DNA of 64,000 nucleotides from Bradyrhizobium sp. 186 (GCF_023101685.1 NZ_CP082164.1:6572001-6636000); one strand, 5' to 3'; counted from the stretch's first letter, positions 8,945 to 18,362 are shown. A program made the numbers and translations. Notes: generated by a model not told the origin, from the sequence alone.

Positions 8945-9619
8945 CTACGCTCGCAGAATGAACCCGGAGCCCCGGACATTGTGAATCAACTGGGGTTCCC
9001 CGGGGCCGTCAACCTTGTGCCGCAGCCGGCCCATATGCACGTCGACAAGATTGGTCGTCGCCGGGACGAACTTGTAGTTCCAGACCTCTTCGAGCAACAT
9101 CGCACGGGTCAGCAACTGGTCACTTCGCCGCATCATGTATTCGAGGAGACGGAATTCGCGCGGCAACAAATCGATCTTCCGTTCGCCGCGCGACGCGGTA
9201 CGCTCGATCAGATCGAGTTCAAGAGGACCGACCCGCAACGTCGTTCCACGGCTGTCCGTGGGACGACGAAGCAGGGCTTCAATTCTTGCTATGAGCTCCA
9301 CGACTGCAAAGGGCTTCGTCAGGTAATCGTCTCCGCCGCTCCGCAAGCCTCGCACCCGATCGTCGACGGCGCCGAGCGCGCTCAGCACCAGAACTGGGGT
9401 GCTGACCTGGTCTCTCCGCAACGCCTCGATGATTGTGAGCCCGTCCATGCCGGGCAGCATGCGATCGACGATCAGGACATCGGGATGCAGCGCACGAGCC
9501 TTGTCGAGGCCGTCAATTCCATTCGACGCCCAATCGACCTCAAACCCAAGCTCGCTCAGCTCGGCCACGATTTCCTCGGCCGTTCCGCCGTCGTCTTCGA
9601 TCAGGAGAACCTTCATCAT
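8945..9619 (-). CDS. OmpR/PhoB-family response regulator
   Basis: About 224 residues: a receiver domain starting MMKVLLIEDDGG with the acidic pair near the N-terminus, the phospho-acceptor aspartate in VLIVDRMLPGMDG and the conserved lysine in YLTKPF, then a winged-helix DNA-binding domain ending HMGRLRHKVDGPGEPQLIHNVRGSGFIL. The frame is open upstream to 9694, but similarity begins at MKVLL, so the ATG at 9619 (or 9616) is preferred. It is transcribed ahead of its partner kinase with a short gap. Its regulon cannot be named; TTAAGG repeats about 245 bases upstream are a weak candidate site. Confidence 0.93.
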   Translation of the reverse strand: MMKVLLIEDDGGTAEEIVAELSELGFEVDWASNGIDGLDKARALHPDVLIVDRMLPGMDGLTIIEALRRDQVSTPVLVLSALGAVDDRVRGLRSGGDDYLTKPFAVVELIARIEALLRRPTDSRGTTLRVGPLELDLIERTASRGERKIDLLPREFRLLEYMMRRSDQLLTRAMLLEEVWNYKFVPATTNLVDVHMGRLRHKVDGPGEPQLIHNVRGSGFILRA

Positions 9620-10015
9620 CCGTTCGATCTCAGGGATTCCAAACTGCCCAACCGGTTGGCTGGAAATCATATGCTCGCTCGTTGGCAAAGTCATAGGCCA
9701 CCGCCCAACTAACCGACTTGGAGTGAGCCGGACCGCGCTACCCCACTGACCTGGCGCAGCACCGTCCGCTCCGGGTTGTCAGGCCGCCTTGGCAAGCGCG
9801 GCAGGACCGTCGACAAGAGACATAATCCCCCTTCCGAGGAGGCGCCATTAAATAGCGATTTAAGGAGCTTAAGGGATCGGGCGCCCGTCGTCATCGCCCG
9901 GAGCCGGACGGCCCCACCGGGTGCTTTTGCCTCTGCCAACACTGAACTCGATTTTAGACGACATCCTCGACCAGATGCTTACGTTCCCGGATATGCGATC
10001 AGGAGAACGAGTGCC
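9620..10015. other. Intergenic stretch with a TTAAGG direct repeat
   Basis: This 396-base region separates the divergent response regulator and oxidoreductase genes, so it should hold both promoters. TTAAGG occurs twice in direct orientation (9860-9865 and 9869-9874) in an A/T-rich patch. Short reading frames here lack family similarity or ribosome sites, and I do not call them. Confidence 0.4.
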
Positions 10016-10948
10016 ATGCTTGACGATGTCGACAAACGGGATACGACCGGCAATCCGCGAGTTGATGGGCTGATGTCCTCCAGGATCGGATTCATCGGGC
10101 TTGGCCTGATGGGTACAGCCATGGCGGCCAATCTCGCGGCTGACGGTTGCAACGTGCGCGCCTATGTACGCCGGCCGGAGCGCATCAACGACCTCCAGGC
10201 GCTCGGAGTGACGGCAACAACACGTCGCTCGGACTTGTTCGATAGCGACGTCATCATCACCATGCTGCCGGATGACGCTGCCGTGCGGAATGTCTTCTTT
10301 GGACCATTCGGGATATCGGAGTCCTTACGGCCGGGCGTGATCCATCTGTCGATGAGCACCATCAGCACCGAGGCCTCGGCCGCGTTTCTGCTCGAGCATG
10401 AACGTCGCGGTCAAGGCTATGTTGCCGCCCCCGTATTCGGCAACCCCGATGCCGCCAGAGCCCGCCAGCTGACTGTCATCCTCGCAGGCAACCCAACTTC
10501 CTGTGAACGTTGCCGGCCGGTGATGGATTCGTTGGGGCAGACTTTCGTCATTGGGACGGATCCCACGCAAGCCAATCTGATCAAGCTGCTCGGCAATATG
10601 ATGACGGCGACCGCTCTCGAGGTCCTCGGAGAAGTCGTGACCGTCCTGCGCAAGCGTGGACAGGACCCACAGCAATTCGTGGATATCATGACCGGGACGA
10701 TGTTCGACAGTCGCGTCCACAAGAACTATGGCAGCCGGCTCGTTGCCGGCAGTTTCAAACCGGGGTTGACGATGCCGCTGGCGCTCAAGGACGTGCGCCT
10801 GGCGCTGGCCGAGGCGGAGCTGGCCGGCGCGCCGATGCCCTCGGTCGGCGTCGTCCGCGACCGGTTGATCACGGGAATCGCGCGTGGGCATGGCGGACTC
10901 GACTGGACGGCACTCGGAATGGTGGCCTCAGAGGAAGCGGGACTATAG
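10016..10948 (+). CDS. 3-hydroxyisobutyrate dehydrogenase-like NAD(P)-dependent oxidoreductase
   Basis: A beta-hydroxyacid dehydrogenase of about 310 residues. The Rossmann fold begins with RIGFIGLGLMGTAMAANL (GxGxxG), and the domain continues with the NAD-site stretch MLPDDAAVRNVFFG. The C-terminal all-helical domain carries the catalytic lysine in the segment ANLIKLLGNMM (family pattern GxxxxxKxxxN). ATG 10016 is preferred because AGGAGA lies 9 bases upstream; the next in-frame ATG at 10073 is closer to the domain start. The exact hydroxyacid substrate (hydroxyisobutyrate, tartronate semialdehyde, glyoxylate or succinic semialdehyde) cannot be told from sequence. It stands alone. Confidence 0.88.
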   Translation: MLDDVDKRDTTGNPRVDGLMSSRIGFIGLGLMGTAMAANLAADGCNVRAYVRRPERINDLQALGVTATTRRSDLFDSDVIITMLPDDAAVRNVFFGPFGISESLRPGVIHLSMSTISTEASAAFLLEHERRGQGYVAAPVFGNPDAARARQLTVILAGNPTSCERCRPVMDSLGQTFVIGTDPTQANLIKLLGNMMTATALEVLGEVVTVLRKRGQDPQQFVDIMTGTMFDSRVHKNYGSRLVAGSFKPGLTMPLALKDVRLALAEAELAGAPMPSVGVVRDRLITGIARGHGGLDWTALGMVASEEAGL

Positions 10949-11350
10949 ACCTGTCGGCCCGCGCGGCTTGGTAAAACCGCCTCAACACGGCGCTCAACGT
11001 GATGACTCCACCGAGCGCCGCTGCAACACGATCGATCTCCGTCCGTTGGATCTTTCTTTCGAGCTGCGCTCTCGAAGATGTCTGCGCAGTTACCCAACCT
11101 CCTCCAAATATGAATCTGCAACGCTTTGAAGTTCGCGTTCCCACGCGCGACTGCAGCGCGCACCGCGATAGACGGAGTTTTCGCAAAAGGCGCACACGGA
11201 CGCCGCTTAGTGCCATTTCTCGCATTCCCGAGTCACGCTCCATTGAAGCCGCGTGAGTGTTTCGTGCGTTTGGCTGACCTGTGATCCATCCCATCTGCTG
11301 GGATGGGCCGCTCTTTGACTCGGCCCGCGGTTTTTCAACGGAGAAGCTCA
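10949..11350. other. Intergenic stretch; hairpin upstream of a small secreted protein
   Basis: No gene is visible in these 402 bases. A perfect eight-base-pair hairpin (CCATCCCA at 11286-11293 and TGGGATGG at 11299-11306) lies 45 bases before the next start. It could act in the leader of the following mRNA, or as a weak terminator, although no T-run follows. Confidence 0.4.
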
Positions 11351-11596
11351 ATGACGAATCTCAAACTGCTGTCGACTGGACTGATTGCGGTTGCAATGCT
11401 TGCTACGCCCGCTATGGCGCGTGAAAGCGGCAGCCTCGCTCGGCGGACTGCTGTGGAGGCCAATGCCGCCGCGCCGGAAGCGCCGTTCTATTCGGGTGAC
11501 CGTGCCTGCGTTCCGGCGCCGCGCGTCGGCGCATTTGCGACGGCGCCGTGGACCGGCAACAACGTTCCCTGCGAACCGGGCACGGGCGCGTTCTAA
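11351..11596 (+). CDS. Small secreted protein of unknown function
   Basis: An 81-residue protein with a clear signal peptide (MTNLKLLSTGLIAVAMLATP, cleavage after AMA) and a short mature part of about 57 residues containing two cysteines (in DRACVPAP and NNVPCEPG) that could form a disulfide. The ATG at 11351 is chosen over the upstream in-frame start because it begins the signal peptide directly and has GAGAAG just before it. I do not recognise the family. Such small exported proteins are common in Bradyrhizobium-like genomes. Confidence 0.7.
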   Translation: MTNLKLLSTGLIAVAMLATPAMARESGSLARRTAVEANAAAPEAPFYSGDRACVPAPRVGAFATAPWTGNNVPCEPGTGAF

Positions 11597-11935
11597 TCTG
11601 TGTATTGCGGTTTCGGCCTGTTCGACTGTTTCTCTCGCGCCTTGGCGCTTGTGACTCCTCGTCGATCAGCGCATCGACAAAGAGCGGGCTGGACTCTCTT
11701 CCAGCTCGTTTTTTATTGATCGTTCTCTCCGGCAGCGAGCCCCCAACCGCGTGTCTCTTTGGTCTCGGCATTTCTCAACTTGCCACGAGTGGACAGTACT
11801 CCGGCCTTTGTGAAGGCAATTTGAATGGCGCGGCCGTCGATCGATCCTACTCTTTCAAGCCTCGCGAAAGCCTGGCCACGCAGCCGCTTACGGATTGCGC
11901 TGACCGGTGAATATTCAAATACAAGGAGTGTCTTG
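11597..11935. other. Intergenic stretch without a recognisable gene
   Basis: These 339 bases hold no convincing reading frame. The only clear signal is AAGGAG at 11923-11928, the ribosome site of the next gene. Confidence 0.4.
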
Positions 11936-12343
11936 ATGAAACGAGTGATGATGATCCTGGCTATGACCGCGCTTGCCTCCGCACTGGCTGTCGGCGCGGC
12001 GGATGCACGGGGCGGCGGCGGAGGTGGTGGCGGTCACGGCGGAGGTTTCGGCGGTGGCGGACACATGGGCGGTTTCGGAGGAGGCGCGCACATCGGCGGT
12101 ATCGGCGGCGGTGCGCACGTGGGCGGCTTCGGCGGAGGCGTTCATGTCGGCGGCATGGCAATGCGTGGCGACATGGGTCGGATCGGTGGCGATCATCCCC
12201 GTCCGTATGGCACCGGTATCCATGACCATGCCATGAATCACTACGGCAGATACCGGAGGGGTTACGCCTACTATGGCGACCCCGACTGCTACGATTGGTA
12301 CGCCTTGCATCCCGATCAGCCGTTGCCACTAAGCTGCAGCTAA
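11936..12343 (+). CDS. Secreted glycine- and histidine-rich repeat protein
   Basis: A 135-residue exported protein. A signal peptide (MKRVMMILAMTALASALAVG, cleavage near ADA) is followed by a run of eight glycines and then a nine-residue repeat in which one histidine recurs every nine positions (HMGGFGGGA, HIGGIGGGA, HVGGFGGGV, HVGG). The tail is rich in Tyr, His and Arg and contains two cysteines (DPDCYDWY and the end LSCS). The start has AAGGAG 8 bases upstream; an in-frame start 111 bases earlier lacks this. The regular histidines suggest metal binding or a structural surface role, which is inference. I know of no assigned function. Confidence 0.75.
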   Translation: MKRVMMILAMTALASALAVGAADARGGGGGGGGHGGGFGGGGHMGGFGGGAHIGGIGGGAHVGGFGGGVHVGGMAMRGDMGRIGGDHPRPYGTGIHDHAMNHYGRYRRGYAYYGDPDCYDWYALHPDQPLPLSCS

Positions 12344-12643
12344 TGCAACTGCGGCCTCCCTGCTTTCGGTCCGGATCCGCTTGCGTCATCCGGACCGACG
12401 GCAGCCCCAATCGGGACGTCAATTCAACGTGACGACTCTGAAGTCCAATTTAATGGCGACGCATCGCCAGCGCCAATACCTCGGACCTATCAAGTTCGCC
12501 CACTCAACGCCGCCGGTGTGCAATTGCATCCGCGATGTCCAGAGACAGGCAGCGTCCGATCAGAGCATCGAGATTGGTTCGCGCGAATATCCCCAGCGTC
12601 TTCTCATGCGATCAAGTGGGCGCAGACTAAAAAGGATCAAGCA
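12344..12643. other. Intergenic stretch with a ten-base-pair hairpin
   Basis: CGGTCCGGAT (12367-12376) and ATCCGGACCG (12388-12397) form a perfect hairpin 24 bases after the glycine-rich gene. No T-run follows, so it is either a mRNA-stabilising end or a factor-dependent stop. The rest holds no gene; AAAGGA before 12644 is the ribosome site of the next gene. Confidence 0.55.
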
Positions 12644-13660
12644 ATGAACATCGCCCCGAAAAGGAACATGGAATACATCGACATCCCCGGCACATCCATC
12701 CGCGCGTCTCGCATTGCACTCGGGACTTGGGCGATCGGTGGCTGGATGTGGGGCGGGACCGACGAAAGCGATGCGATCAAGACGATCCGGGAAGCGCTCG
12801 ATCGCGGAATCAATCTCATAGATACCGCGCCCGTCTACGGATTCGGTCGCTCGGAGGAGATCGTCGGCAAGGCCCTCGCCGGCGGTCGGCGCTGGAACGC
12901 AATCATCGCCACGAAGGCGGGACTCGACTGGAAGGACGGCAAGCCATTTCGCAATGCGCGCAAGGCCCGGATCATCGAGGAAGTCGACGATTCTTTGCGC
13001 CGGCTTCGGACGGATGTCATCGATCTCTATCAGGTGCACTGGCCCGATCCCCTTACGCCGATTGCCGAAACTGCCGAGGCGGTCGGCGCGCTGCACCGTG
13101 ACGGCAAGATTCGGGCGGTCGGCGTCAGCAATTTCAGCCCGGCGCAAATGGATGAATTCCGCAAGGTCGCGCCACTTCATACGGCTCAGCCGCCCTACAA
13201 TCTGTTCGAACGCGCAATCGAGCAGGACGTGCTCCCCTACTGCCAGGAGAAGAAGATCGCGCTGCTCGCTTACGGCTCGCTGTGCCGAGGCCTGCTGTCC
13301 AGTAGCATGTCAACATCGAGCCATTTCACCGGCGACGACCTGCGGAAGAGCGATCCCAAATTTCGACCGCCACGCTTCCAGCAATATCTCGACGCGGTGG
13401 GGCGGCTCGACCAGTTCGCGCGGGAACGCTTCAACAGGGGAGTGATCCATCTGGCGGTACGCTGGGTACTCGATAGCGGCGAGTTGAACATTGCGTTGTG
13501 GGGTGCTCGACGCTCGGAGCAACTCTCGCCGATCGCCGACGTGCTCGGCTGGCGACTCGACGAAGCCGCCATGGCCGAAATCAACCGAATTCTTCAGGAG
13601 ACAATCAGGGATCCCGTCGGTCCCGAATTCATGGCGCCTCCGGATCGGGAGGCGGCATGA
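12644..13660 (+). CDS. Aldo/keto reductase
   Basis: A 338-residue member of the aldo/keto reductase family, which reduces or oxidises carbonyls with NADPH in a TIM barrel. Visible markers are the N-terminal strand SRIALGTWAIGGWMWGG, the catalytic Asp/Tyr in LIDTAPVYGFGRSEEIVGKA, the lysine in ATKAGLDW, the histidine in YQVHWPDP, and IRAVGVSNFS. The C-terminal cofactor loop is present (ALWGARRSEQL). The ATG at 12644 has AAAGGA upstream; the longer open frame lacks similarity. Its stop overlaps the cupin start by four bases, and paoABC follows, so all five genes probably form one aldehyde-handling operon. Confidence 0.92.
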   Translation: MNIAPKRNMEYIDIPGTSIRASRIALGTWAIGGWMWGGTDESDAIKTIREALDRGINLIDTAPVYGFGRSEEIVGKALAGGRRWNAIIATKAGLDWKDGKPFRNARKARIIEEVDDSLRRLRTDVIDLYQVHWPDPLTPIAETAEAVGALHRDGKIRAVGVSNFSPAQMDEFRKVAPLHTAQPPYNLFERAIEQDVLPYCQEKKIALLAYGSLCRGLLSSSMSTSSHFTGDDLRKSDPKFRPPRFQQYLDAVGRLDQFARERFNRGVIHLAVRWVLDSGELNIALWGARRSEQLSPIADVLGWRLDEAAMAEINRILQETIRDPVGPEFMAPPDREAA

Positions 13661-14064
13661 TGGACACACGATCAGCAATCCAAATCGTGAGCCGCGATCG
13701 ATTCGACGCGACGACGGCACAGACATCGGGCTCCCATCGCTTCGCCGCGATCGGACCGTCGCTGGGCATCATTTCGACCCTCTGGGGTGGCCTCTTCGAA
13801 GTGGAGCCGGGCGCACGAACCGGAATCCACCACCACGGCGAACAGGACACGATCGCATTCGTCCTGTCAGGCCGCTGCGAAGTTCGCTGGGGCGACCGGG
13901 GCGAATTCTCTGCACGCGCGAAGGCCGGCGACTTCATTCACGTCCCCGCGTTTCTTCCGCATATGGAGGTCAATCCATCCCGCGTCCTGCCTTTCCGGTG
14001 GGTCGTGGTGCGCAGCACGCCTGTACCCATCGTTGTCAATCTACCGGACACGTTCTGGTCATGA
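13657..14064 (+). CDS. Cupin-domain protein
   Basis: A 135-residue single-domain cupin. The first cupin motif is visible as GARTGIHHHGEQDTIAFVLSG (metal-binding HHH and E; shown here in trimmed form G-x5-HHH-x-E-x6-G), and the second as GDFIHVPAFLPHMEVNP with a further histidine. These residues would bind a single metal. The function may be small-molecule binding or an enzymatic role; it cannot be assigned. It overlaps the aldo/keto reductase stop (ATGA) and precedes paoA by 54 bases, so it belongs to the same transcription unit. Confidence 0.85.
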   Translation: MMDTRSAIQIVSRDRFDATTAQTSGSHRFAAIGPSLGIISTLWGGLFEVEPGARTGIHHHGEQDTIAFVLSGRCEVRWGDRGEFSARAKAGDFIHVPAFLPHMEVNPSRVLPFRWVVVRSTPVPIVVNLPDTFWS

Positions 14065-14118
14065 GCGATGTGACCTTGCCCCGACATCTTTGATCTGCCC
14101 TGCAAATAAGGAACAGAC

Positions 14119-14769
14119 ATGGAAGATACACCATCCATTTTTCCAACCGTGGAGGTCACGCGCCGTACGGTCATCGAGACCGGCACCACCGCGCTCGTGT
14201 TGAGTAGCCTTCCACGTGGCGCGCTTGCCGCCGGGACCGATGAGGTTGCCCTCCTTCCCACGTCGGTCGCACTTCGGGTCAACGGCCGCCTGCACAATCT
14301 TACGCTCGACCCCCGTACAACCTTGCTGGACGCCTTGCGCGAGCCTCTGGCGCTCACCGGCTCGAAGAAAGGATGCGATCACGGCCAGTGCGGCGCCTGC
14401 ACCGTTCTGATCGAGGGACGCCGCATCAATTCATGCCTTACGCTGGCGGTCATGCACGATGGTCAATCGATAACCACCGTTGAAGGACTTGCTTTCGGCG
14501 AAGATCTGCATCCCATGCAGGCCGCGTTCGTCGAGCATGACGGGTTTCAGTGCGGCTACTGCACTTCGGGCCAGATCTGCTCAGCAGTGGGCATGCTGGC
14601 CGAAAGCCGCAAGGGTGTGCCGAGCTATGTGACCGCGGATCTGACCCAGCCGACAGCAGAGCTGAGCGACGATGAAATTCGTGAGCGGATGAGCGGCAAT
14701 ATCTGCCGCTGCGCGGCCTACCCGAACATTGTCGCGGCAATCAAGCAGGCAATGGGAGAACAGACATGA
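14119..14769 (+). CDS. paoA: Periplasmic aldehyde oxidoreductase, 2Fe-2S subunit
   Basis: Small iron-sulfur subunit of a xanthine-oxidase-family aldehyde oxidoreductase. The 216-residue protein starts with a Tat-type signal ([19 protein letters not shown]), as in E. coli PaoA (YagT). It carries both 2Fe-2S cysteine sets: plant-type ferredoxin CDHGQCGAC with the later NSC, then CGYCTSGQ and the paired CRC of [11 protein letters not shown]. It transfers electrons between the FAD subunit and the molybdenum subunit. The complex oxidises aldehydes to acids in the periplasm in E. coli; the same role here is inference from subunit order and signal. AAGGAA precedes the ATG. Confidence 0.92.
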   Translation: MEDTPSIFPTVEVTRRTVIETGTTALVLSSLPRGALAAGTDEVALLPTSVALRVNGRLHNLTLDPRTTLLDALREPLALTGSKKGCDHGQCGACTVLIEGRRINSCLTLAVMHDGQSITTVEGLAFGEDLHPMQAAFVEHDGFQCGYCTSGQICSAVGMLAESRKGVPSYVTADLTQPTAELSDDEIRERMSGNICRCAAYPNIVAAIKQAMGEQT

Positions 14770-15746
14770 GAGCCTTCTCCTATGGGCGTGTGCAATCGGT
14801 CACGGATGCAGCTATCGCGGTGAGCAAGCCCGGCGTCAAGATCATTGCCGGCGGCACCAACCTGCTCGATCTCATGAAGTTGCAGGTGGAGACGCCATCG
14901 ACCCTGGTCGACATCAACCGGCTGCCGCTCGATAAGATCGAAGAGACTTCGGAAGGCGGCTTGCGCATCGGCGCATTGGTCCGCAACAGCGATCTCGCGG
15001 CAGATGTGCGGGTGCGGCAGCACTACGGCGTGCTAAGCCGTGCCCTGCTCGCCGGCGCGAGCGCTCAATTGCGCAACAAGGCGACGACGGCCGGCAATCT
15101 GCTGCAGCGGACGCGCTGCTACTACTTCTATGACGTCACAAAGCCATGCAACAAGCGTGTACCCGGCTCGGGCTGTTCGGCGCTCGCCGGATTCAACCGC
15201 ATCCATGCGATCCTGGGCGGTAGCGAGGCGTGCATCGCGACCCATCCATCGGATATGGCCGTTGCCATGCGCGCACTCGATGCAAAGGTCGAGACAATTG
15301 ACCATGAAGACAGAACCCGCACGATCCCGATCGCCGACTTCCACCGGCTCCCGGGCCGCACGCCACAAATCGAGTCGGCTCTAGGGTCGGGCGAGATCGT
15401 CACGGCTGTGACGCTGCCTCCGCCGCCTCCGGGCGCCCAGGTCTACCGAAAGGTGCGCGACCGCGCGTCCTACGCTTTTGCGCTGGTTTCGGTGGCCGCC
15501 ATCGTTGACAGCGTGCGCGGTCGAATCCGCTCGTCGCGGCTCGCCTTCGGCGGTCTCGCCGCCAAGCCATGGCGCGTCGCCGCTGCCGAGCAAAGTCTCA
15601 CGAATGCAGTTGCCGGCGCCAATTCGTTCGATGCAGCCGCGGACGCGGTTCTCGAGGGCGCGCATGGAGCCGGCTCCAATGATTTCAAGATTCCGCTGAC
15701 CCGCCGCACTTTGCACGCCGTGCTCGGCGAGATCACCCGTATCTGA
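14766..15746 (+). CDS. paoB: Aldehyde oxidoreductase, FAD-binding subunit
   Basis: The 326-residue subunit carries FAD in the family signature [14 protein letters not shown] and in [10 protein letters not shown]. It also has the PaoB-specific cysteine insertion (RCYYFYD, PCNKR and PGSGCSAL), which in the E. coli enzyme holds an extra 4Fe-4S cluster. The segment [14 protein letters not shown] and the C-terminal CODH-type domain ([16 protein letters not shown]) follow. It overlaps paoA by four bases (ATGA) and has GGGAGAA upstream. Unlike PaoA it has no signal peptide, as expected if it is exported as a folded complex with PaoA. Confidence 0.92.
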   Translation: MRAFSYGRVQSVTDAAIAVSKPGVKIIAGGTNLLDLMKLQVETPSTLVDINRLPLDKIEETSEGGLRIGALVRNSDLAADVRVRQHYGVLSRALLAGASAQLRNKATTAGNLLQRTRCYYFYDVTKPCNKRVPGSGCSALAGFNRIHAILGGSEACIATHPSDMAVAMRALDAKVETIDHEDRTRTIPIADFHRLPGRTPQIESALGSGEIVTAVTLPPPPPGAQVYRKVRDRASYAFALVSVAAIVDSVRGRIRSSRLAFGGLAAKPWRVAAAEQSLTNAVAGANSFDAAADAVLEGAHGAGSNDFKIPLTRRTLHAVLGEITRI

Positions 15747-15758
15747 GGGAACATCGAA

Positions 15759-17960
15759 ATGGACATGGATGCACCGGTCGGGGCGAATGCGCTGGATGCC
15801 GAGAAGATTGTCGGCAAACCACTCGATCGTGTCGACGGACGACTGAAGGTCACCGGCGGCGCACGCTACGCCTACGAGATGCGACAGGACGCACTCTACG
15901 GATTTGTCATTGAAGCTTCGATCGCAAAAGGGGAGATCACCTCGATCGAAACGCTCGCGGCCGAGCGGGCGCCGGGCGTCAAACTTGTCCTCACCCATCG
16001 TAACGCTCCCAAGCAGGGCACCGGCAATCATCGTGAGGCGCATCCTGTGCTCACGGGCCAGGTCGTGTCCCGCTACGGCGAACCGGTCGCATTCGTCGTC
16101 GCCGAAACATTCGAGCAGGCCAGGGCCGCCGCCTTTCTGGTCAACGTGAAGTATGATCGGGACAAGGGACACTACGCTCTGCCCCAACATCTCGACATGG
16201 CCCGCGTCCCGCACCAAACGGACGGTGCGCCGGCCGACAGCGAAGTCGGAAACTTCTCGGACGCGTATGCGAGCGCGCCCGTGCAGATCGATGTGTCCTA
16301 CAGCACCCCGCTGCAAAGCCACGCGATGATGGAGCCGCATGCGACGCTCGCGATGTGGGACGACGACAAGTTGATCCTGCATACGGCGAACCAGATGCTG
16401 AATCAGGGCCAGCGGGTCATCGCCCGGACCTTGAATATCCCCCTCGCAAACGTGCGCCTGGTCAGCCCCTTCATCGGCGGCGGCTTCGGCGGCAAGCTAT
16501 GGGTGAACGCCGATGCCATTCTTGCCGCAATCGCAGCACGATACCTCAAGCGATCCGTCAAGGTCGCGCTCACCAGGCAGCAGATCTTCCATGTGACGAC
16601 GCATCGCTCGGACACCATCCAGCGCGTCCGCCTGGGTACCGACCGCGACGGTCGGATTCTCGCGATCGGCCACGACGTCTTCTCCGGCAACTTGCCGTCC
16701 GAACAGGTCTACGAGGCTGCCGCGCTTCAGACCCGTTCGCTCTACGCCGGTCCCAATCGGCTGACGCGGCATCGCCTGGTGCCGCTCGACATTCCCGTTG
16801 CATCGTCCATGCGCGCCCCCGGTGAGGCGGTCGGCCTGCTCGCGCTGGAGTGCGCCATGGACGAGCTTGCCGAAAAGCTGAAGCTCGATCCTATCGAGCT
16901 GCGAATTCGGAATGAGCCTGCCGAGGATCCTGAAAAACACACCCCCTACTCCAGTCGCAATCTGGTCGCCTGCATGCAGGAGGGCGCACGTCGGTTCGGC
17001 TGGGACAAACGCAATTCGATCCCGAGTCAGGTTAGGGACCGACACTGGTTGGTCGGAATCGGCATGTCTGCCGGAACTCGAGGCAATCCCCTCCGGTTCT
17101 CAAGAGCCAATGTGCGGCTGGGTCCCGACGGCGTGGCCACCGTGAAAATGGCAATGACCGATATCGGCACGGGGACCTACACGATCCTGGCACAGATCGC
17201 CGCCGAGATGCTGGGATTGCCGATTGAAGGAGTGCGGGTCGATCTGGGCGATACCATCTTTCCGGAAGCGGCCGGCTCAGGCGGCTCGTTCGGCGCGGCG
17301 AGCTCCGGATCGGCACTGTTCGAGGCGTGTCAGGCCTTGCGCGAGAAACTGGCAGTACGTGCCGGCATGGATTCCAATACAGCGCGTTTTGGCGACGGCC
17401 ACATTGCAACGGCAGAGCGCTCTGTCAGCCTCACAGATCTTGTCGACTCCGGAATTGAAGCCGAGGGCGAGATCAGCCCTGGTCGCAACAATCAGAACTT
17501 CTCTCAGCAATCCTATGGCGCCCATTTTGCCGAGGTCGGCGTCGACCGGGATACCGGAGAAGTACGCCTGCGGCGCATGCTCGGCGTGTTCGCGGCCGGA
17601 CGGGTCCTGAACGCAAAGACGGCACGGTCGCAAGCCATTGGCGGAATGGTGTTCGGCGTCGGCGCAGCCCTGCACGAGGATCTCGTACTCGATCCGCGCT
17701 TTGGCTATTTCGTCAACCACGACCTGGCTGAGTATCACGTGCCGGTACACGCAGATATTCCTGCCAGCTTGGAGGCGGTGTTCCTTCCCGAGCTGGACGA
17801 GCGATCCAATCCGTTGAAGAGCAAGGGAATCGGTGAGCTCGGAATCTGCGGCGCCGGAGCTGCGATCGCCAACGCAGTCTATAACGCGTGCGGCGCTCGG
17901 ATCAGGAACTATCCGATCACGCTCGACAAGGTGCTCGCTAGTTTGCGTGATCAAGCATAG
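15759..17960 (+). CDS. paoC: Aldehyde oxidoreductase, molybdenum-binding subunit
   Basis: The 733-residue catalytic subunit of the xanthine oxidase family. It begins with GKPLDRVDGRLKVTGGARYA, has the molybdopterin-contact loop FIGGGFGGKLW, the segment VPLDIPVASSMRAPGEA, and the catalytic base glutamate in KGIGELGICGAGAAIANAV near the C-terminus. It completes the paoABC set; the fourth E. coli gene, the maturation factor paoD (XdhC-like), is not in the window. Expected reaction: aldehyde plus water to carboxylic acid, electrons to an unknown acceptor. No further gene follows closely on the same strand until 18055. Confidence 0.93.
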   Translation: MDMDAPVGANALDAEKIVGKPLDRVDGRLKVTGGARYAYEMRQDALYGFVIEASIAKGEITSIETLAAERAPGVKLVLTHRNAPKQGTGNHREAHPVLTGQVVSRYGEPVAFVVAETFEQARAAAFLVNVKYDRDKGHYALPQHLDMARVPHQTDGAPADSEVGNFSDAYASAPVQIDVSYSTPLQSHAMMEPHATLAMWDDDKLILHTANQMLNQGQRVIARTLNIPLANVRLVSPFIGGGFGGKLWVNADAILAAIAARYLKRSVKVALTRQQIFHVTTHRSDTIQRVRLGTDRDGRILAIGHDVFSGNLPSEQVYEAAALQTRSLYAGPNRLTRHRLVPLDIPVASSMRAPGEAVGLLALECAMDELAEKLKLDPIELRIRNEPAEDPEKHTPYSSRNLVACMQEGARRFGWDKRNSIPSQVRDRHWLVGIGMSAGTRGNPLRFSRANVRLGPDGVATVKMAMTDIGTGTYTILAQIAAEMLGLPIEGVRVDLGDTIFPEAAGSGGSFGAASSGSALFEACQALREKLAVRAGMDSNTARFGDGHIATAERSVSLTDLVDSGIEAEGEISPGRNNQNFSQQSYGAHFAEVGVDRDTGEVRLRRMLGVFAAGRVLNAKTARSQAIGGMVFGVGAALHEDLVLDPRFGYFVNHDLAEYHVPVHADIPASLEAVFLPELDERSNPLKSKGIGELGICGAGAAIANAVYNACGARIRNYPITLDKVLASLRDQA

Positions 17961-18054
17961 ACGCGTACCGGCACTTTCAACTCTTCGGGAAACGCTTGTC
18001 CTGTCTTGCCGCGCAGCCCACTTATCTGTCAGGGCTCACAGCAGGAGATACACT

Positions 18055-18270
18055 ATGAAAAAGCTCTCGACCATGATCGCATCCATCACGATGCTCGTTG
18101 CATTCGCTCTGCCGGCTGTTGCGGGTATCTCAACATATCCGCCGCGCGTATCTGAGACGGCCATCGCCCGCGCCGACAACGCCTACGGTGCATTTGACCG
18201 GCAGTCGCCGACATCTGTAACGGAACTCAATGAGCATGTTTATCACGGCGGCCCGAAGGTCAACGATTGA
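18055..18270 (+). CDS. Small secreted protein of unknown function
   Basis: A 71-residue protein with a signal peptide (MKKLSTMIASITMLVAFALP, cleavage near AVA) and a short mature part of about 48 residues with no cysteines. ATG 18055 is chosen because GCAGGAG stands 8-10 bases upstream and because it opens a proper signal sequence. A strong terminator follows 67 bases downstream, so this is likely a single-gene transcript. No function is recognisable. Confidence 0.75.
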   Translation: MKKLSTMIASITMLVAFALPAVAGISTYPPRVSETAIARADNAYGAFDRQSPTSVTELNEHVYHGGPKVND

Positions 18271-18336
18271 CATCGCCAAGCCATTGGCACGCCGCCCAGC
18301 AGCAATGCCCTAGGCGTGCCATTCCGACATGCAGAC

Positions 18337-18362
18337 AGACCCGCTTCGGCGGGTCTTCTTTT
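18337..18362 (+). terminator. Intrinsic terminator
   Basis: AGACCCGC (18337-18344), loop TTCG, GCGGGTCT (18349-18356) form a perfect eight-base-pair UUCG hairpin followed by TCTTTT. It ends transcription of the small secreted protein gene. Confidence 0.9.

Noticed and set aside
7586..9712. 708-codon open frame on the plus strand
   Set aside because: It is antisense to the histidine kinase and response regulator genes, whose domains are clear, and its translation has no domain pattern. High GC keeps this frame free of stops.
9709..9942. 77-codon minus-strand frame upstream of the response regulator
   Set aside because: No ribosome site, no hydrophobic or domain pattern, and it lies in a divergent promoter region.
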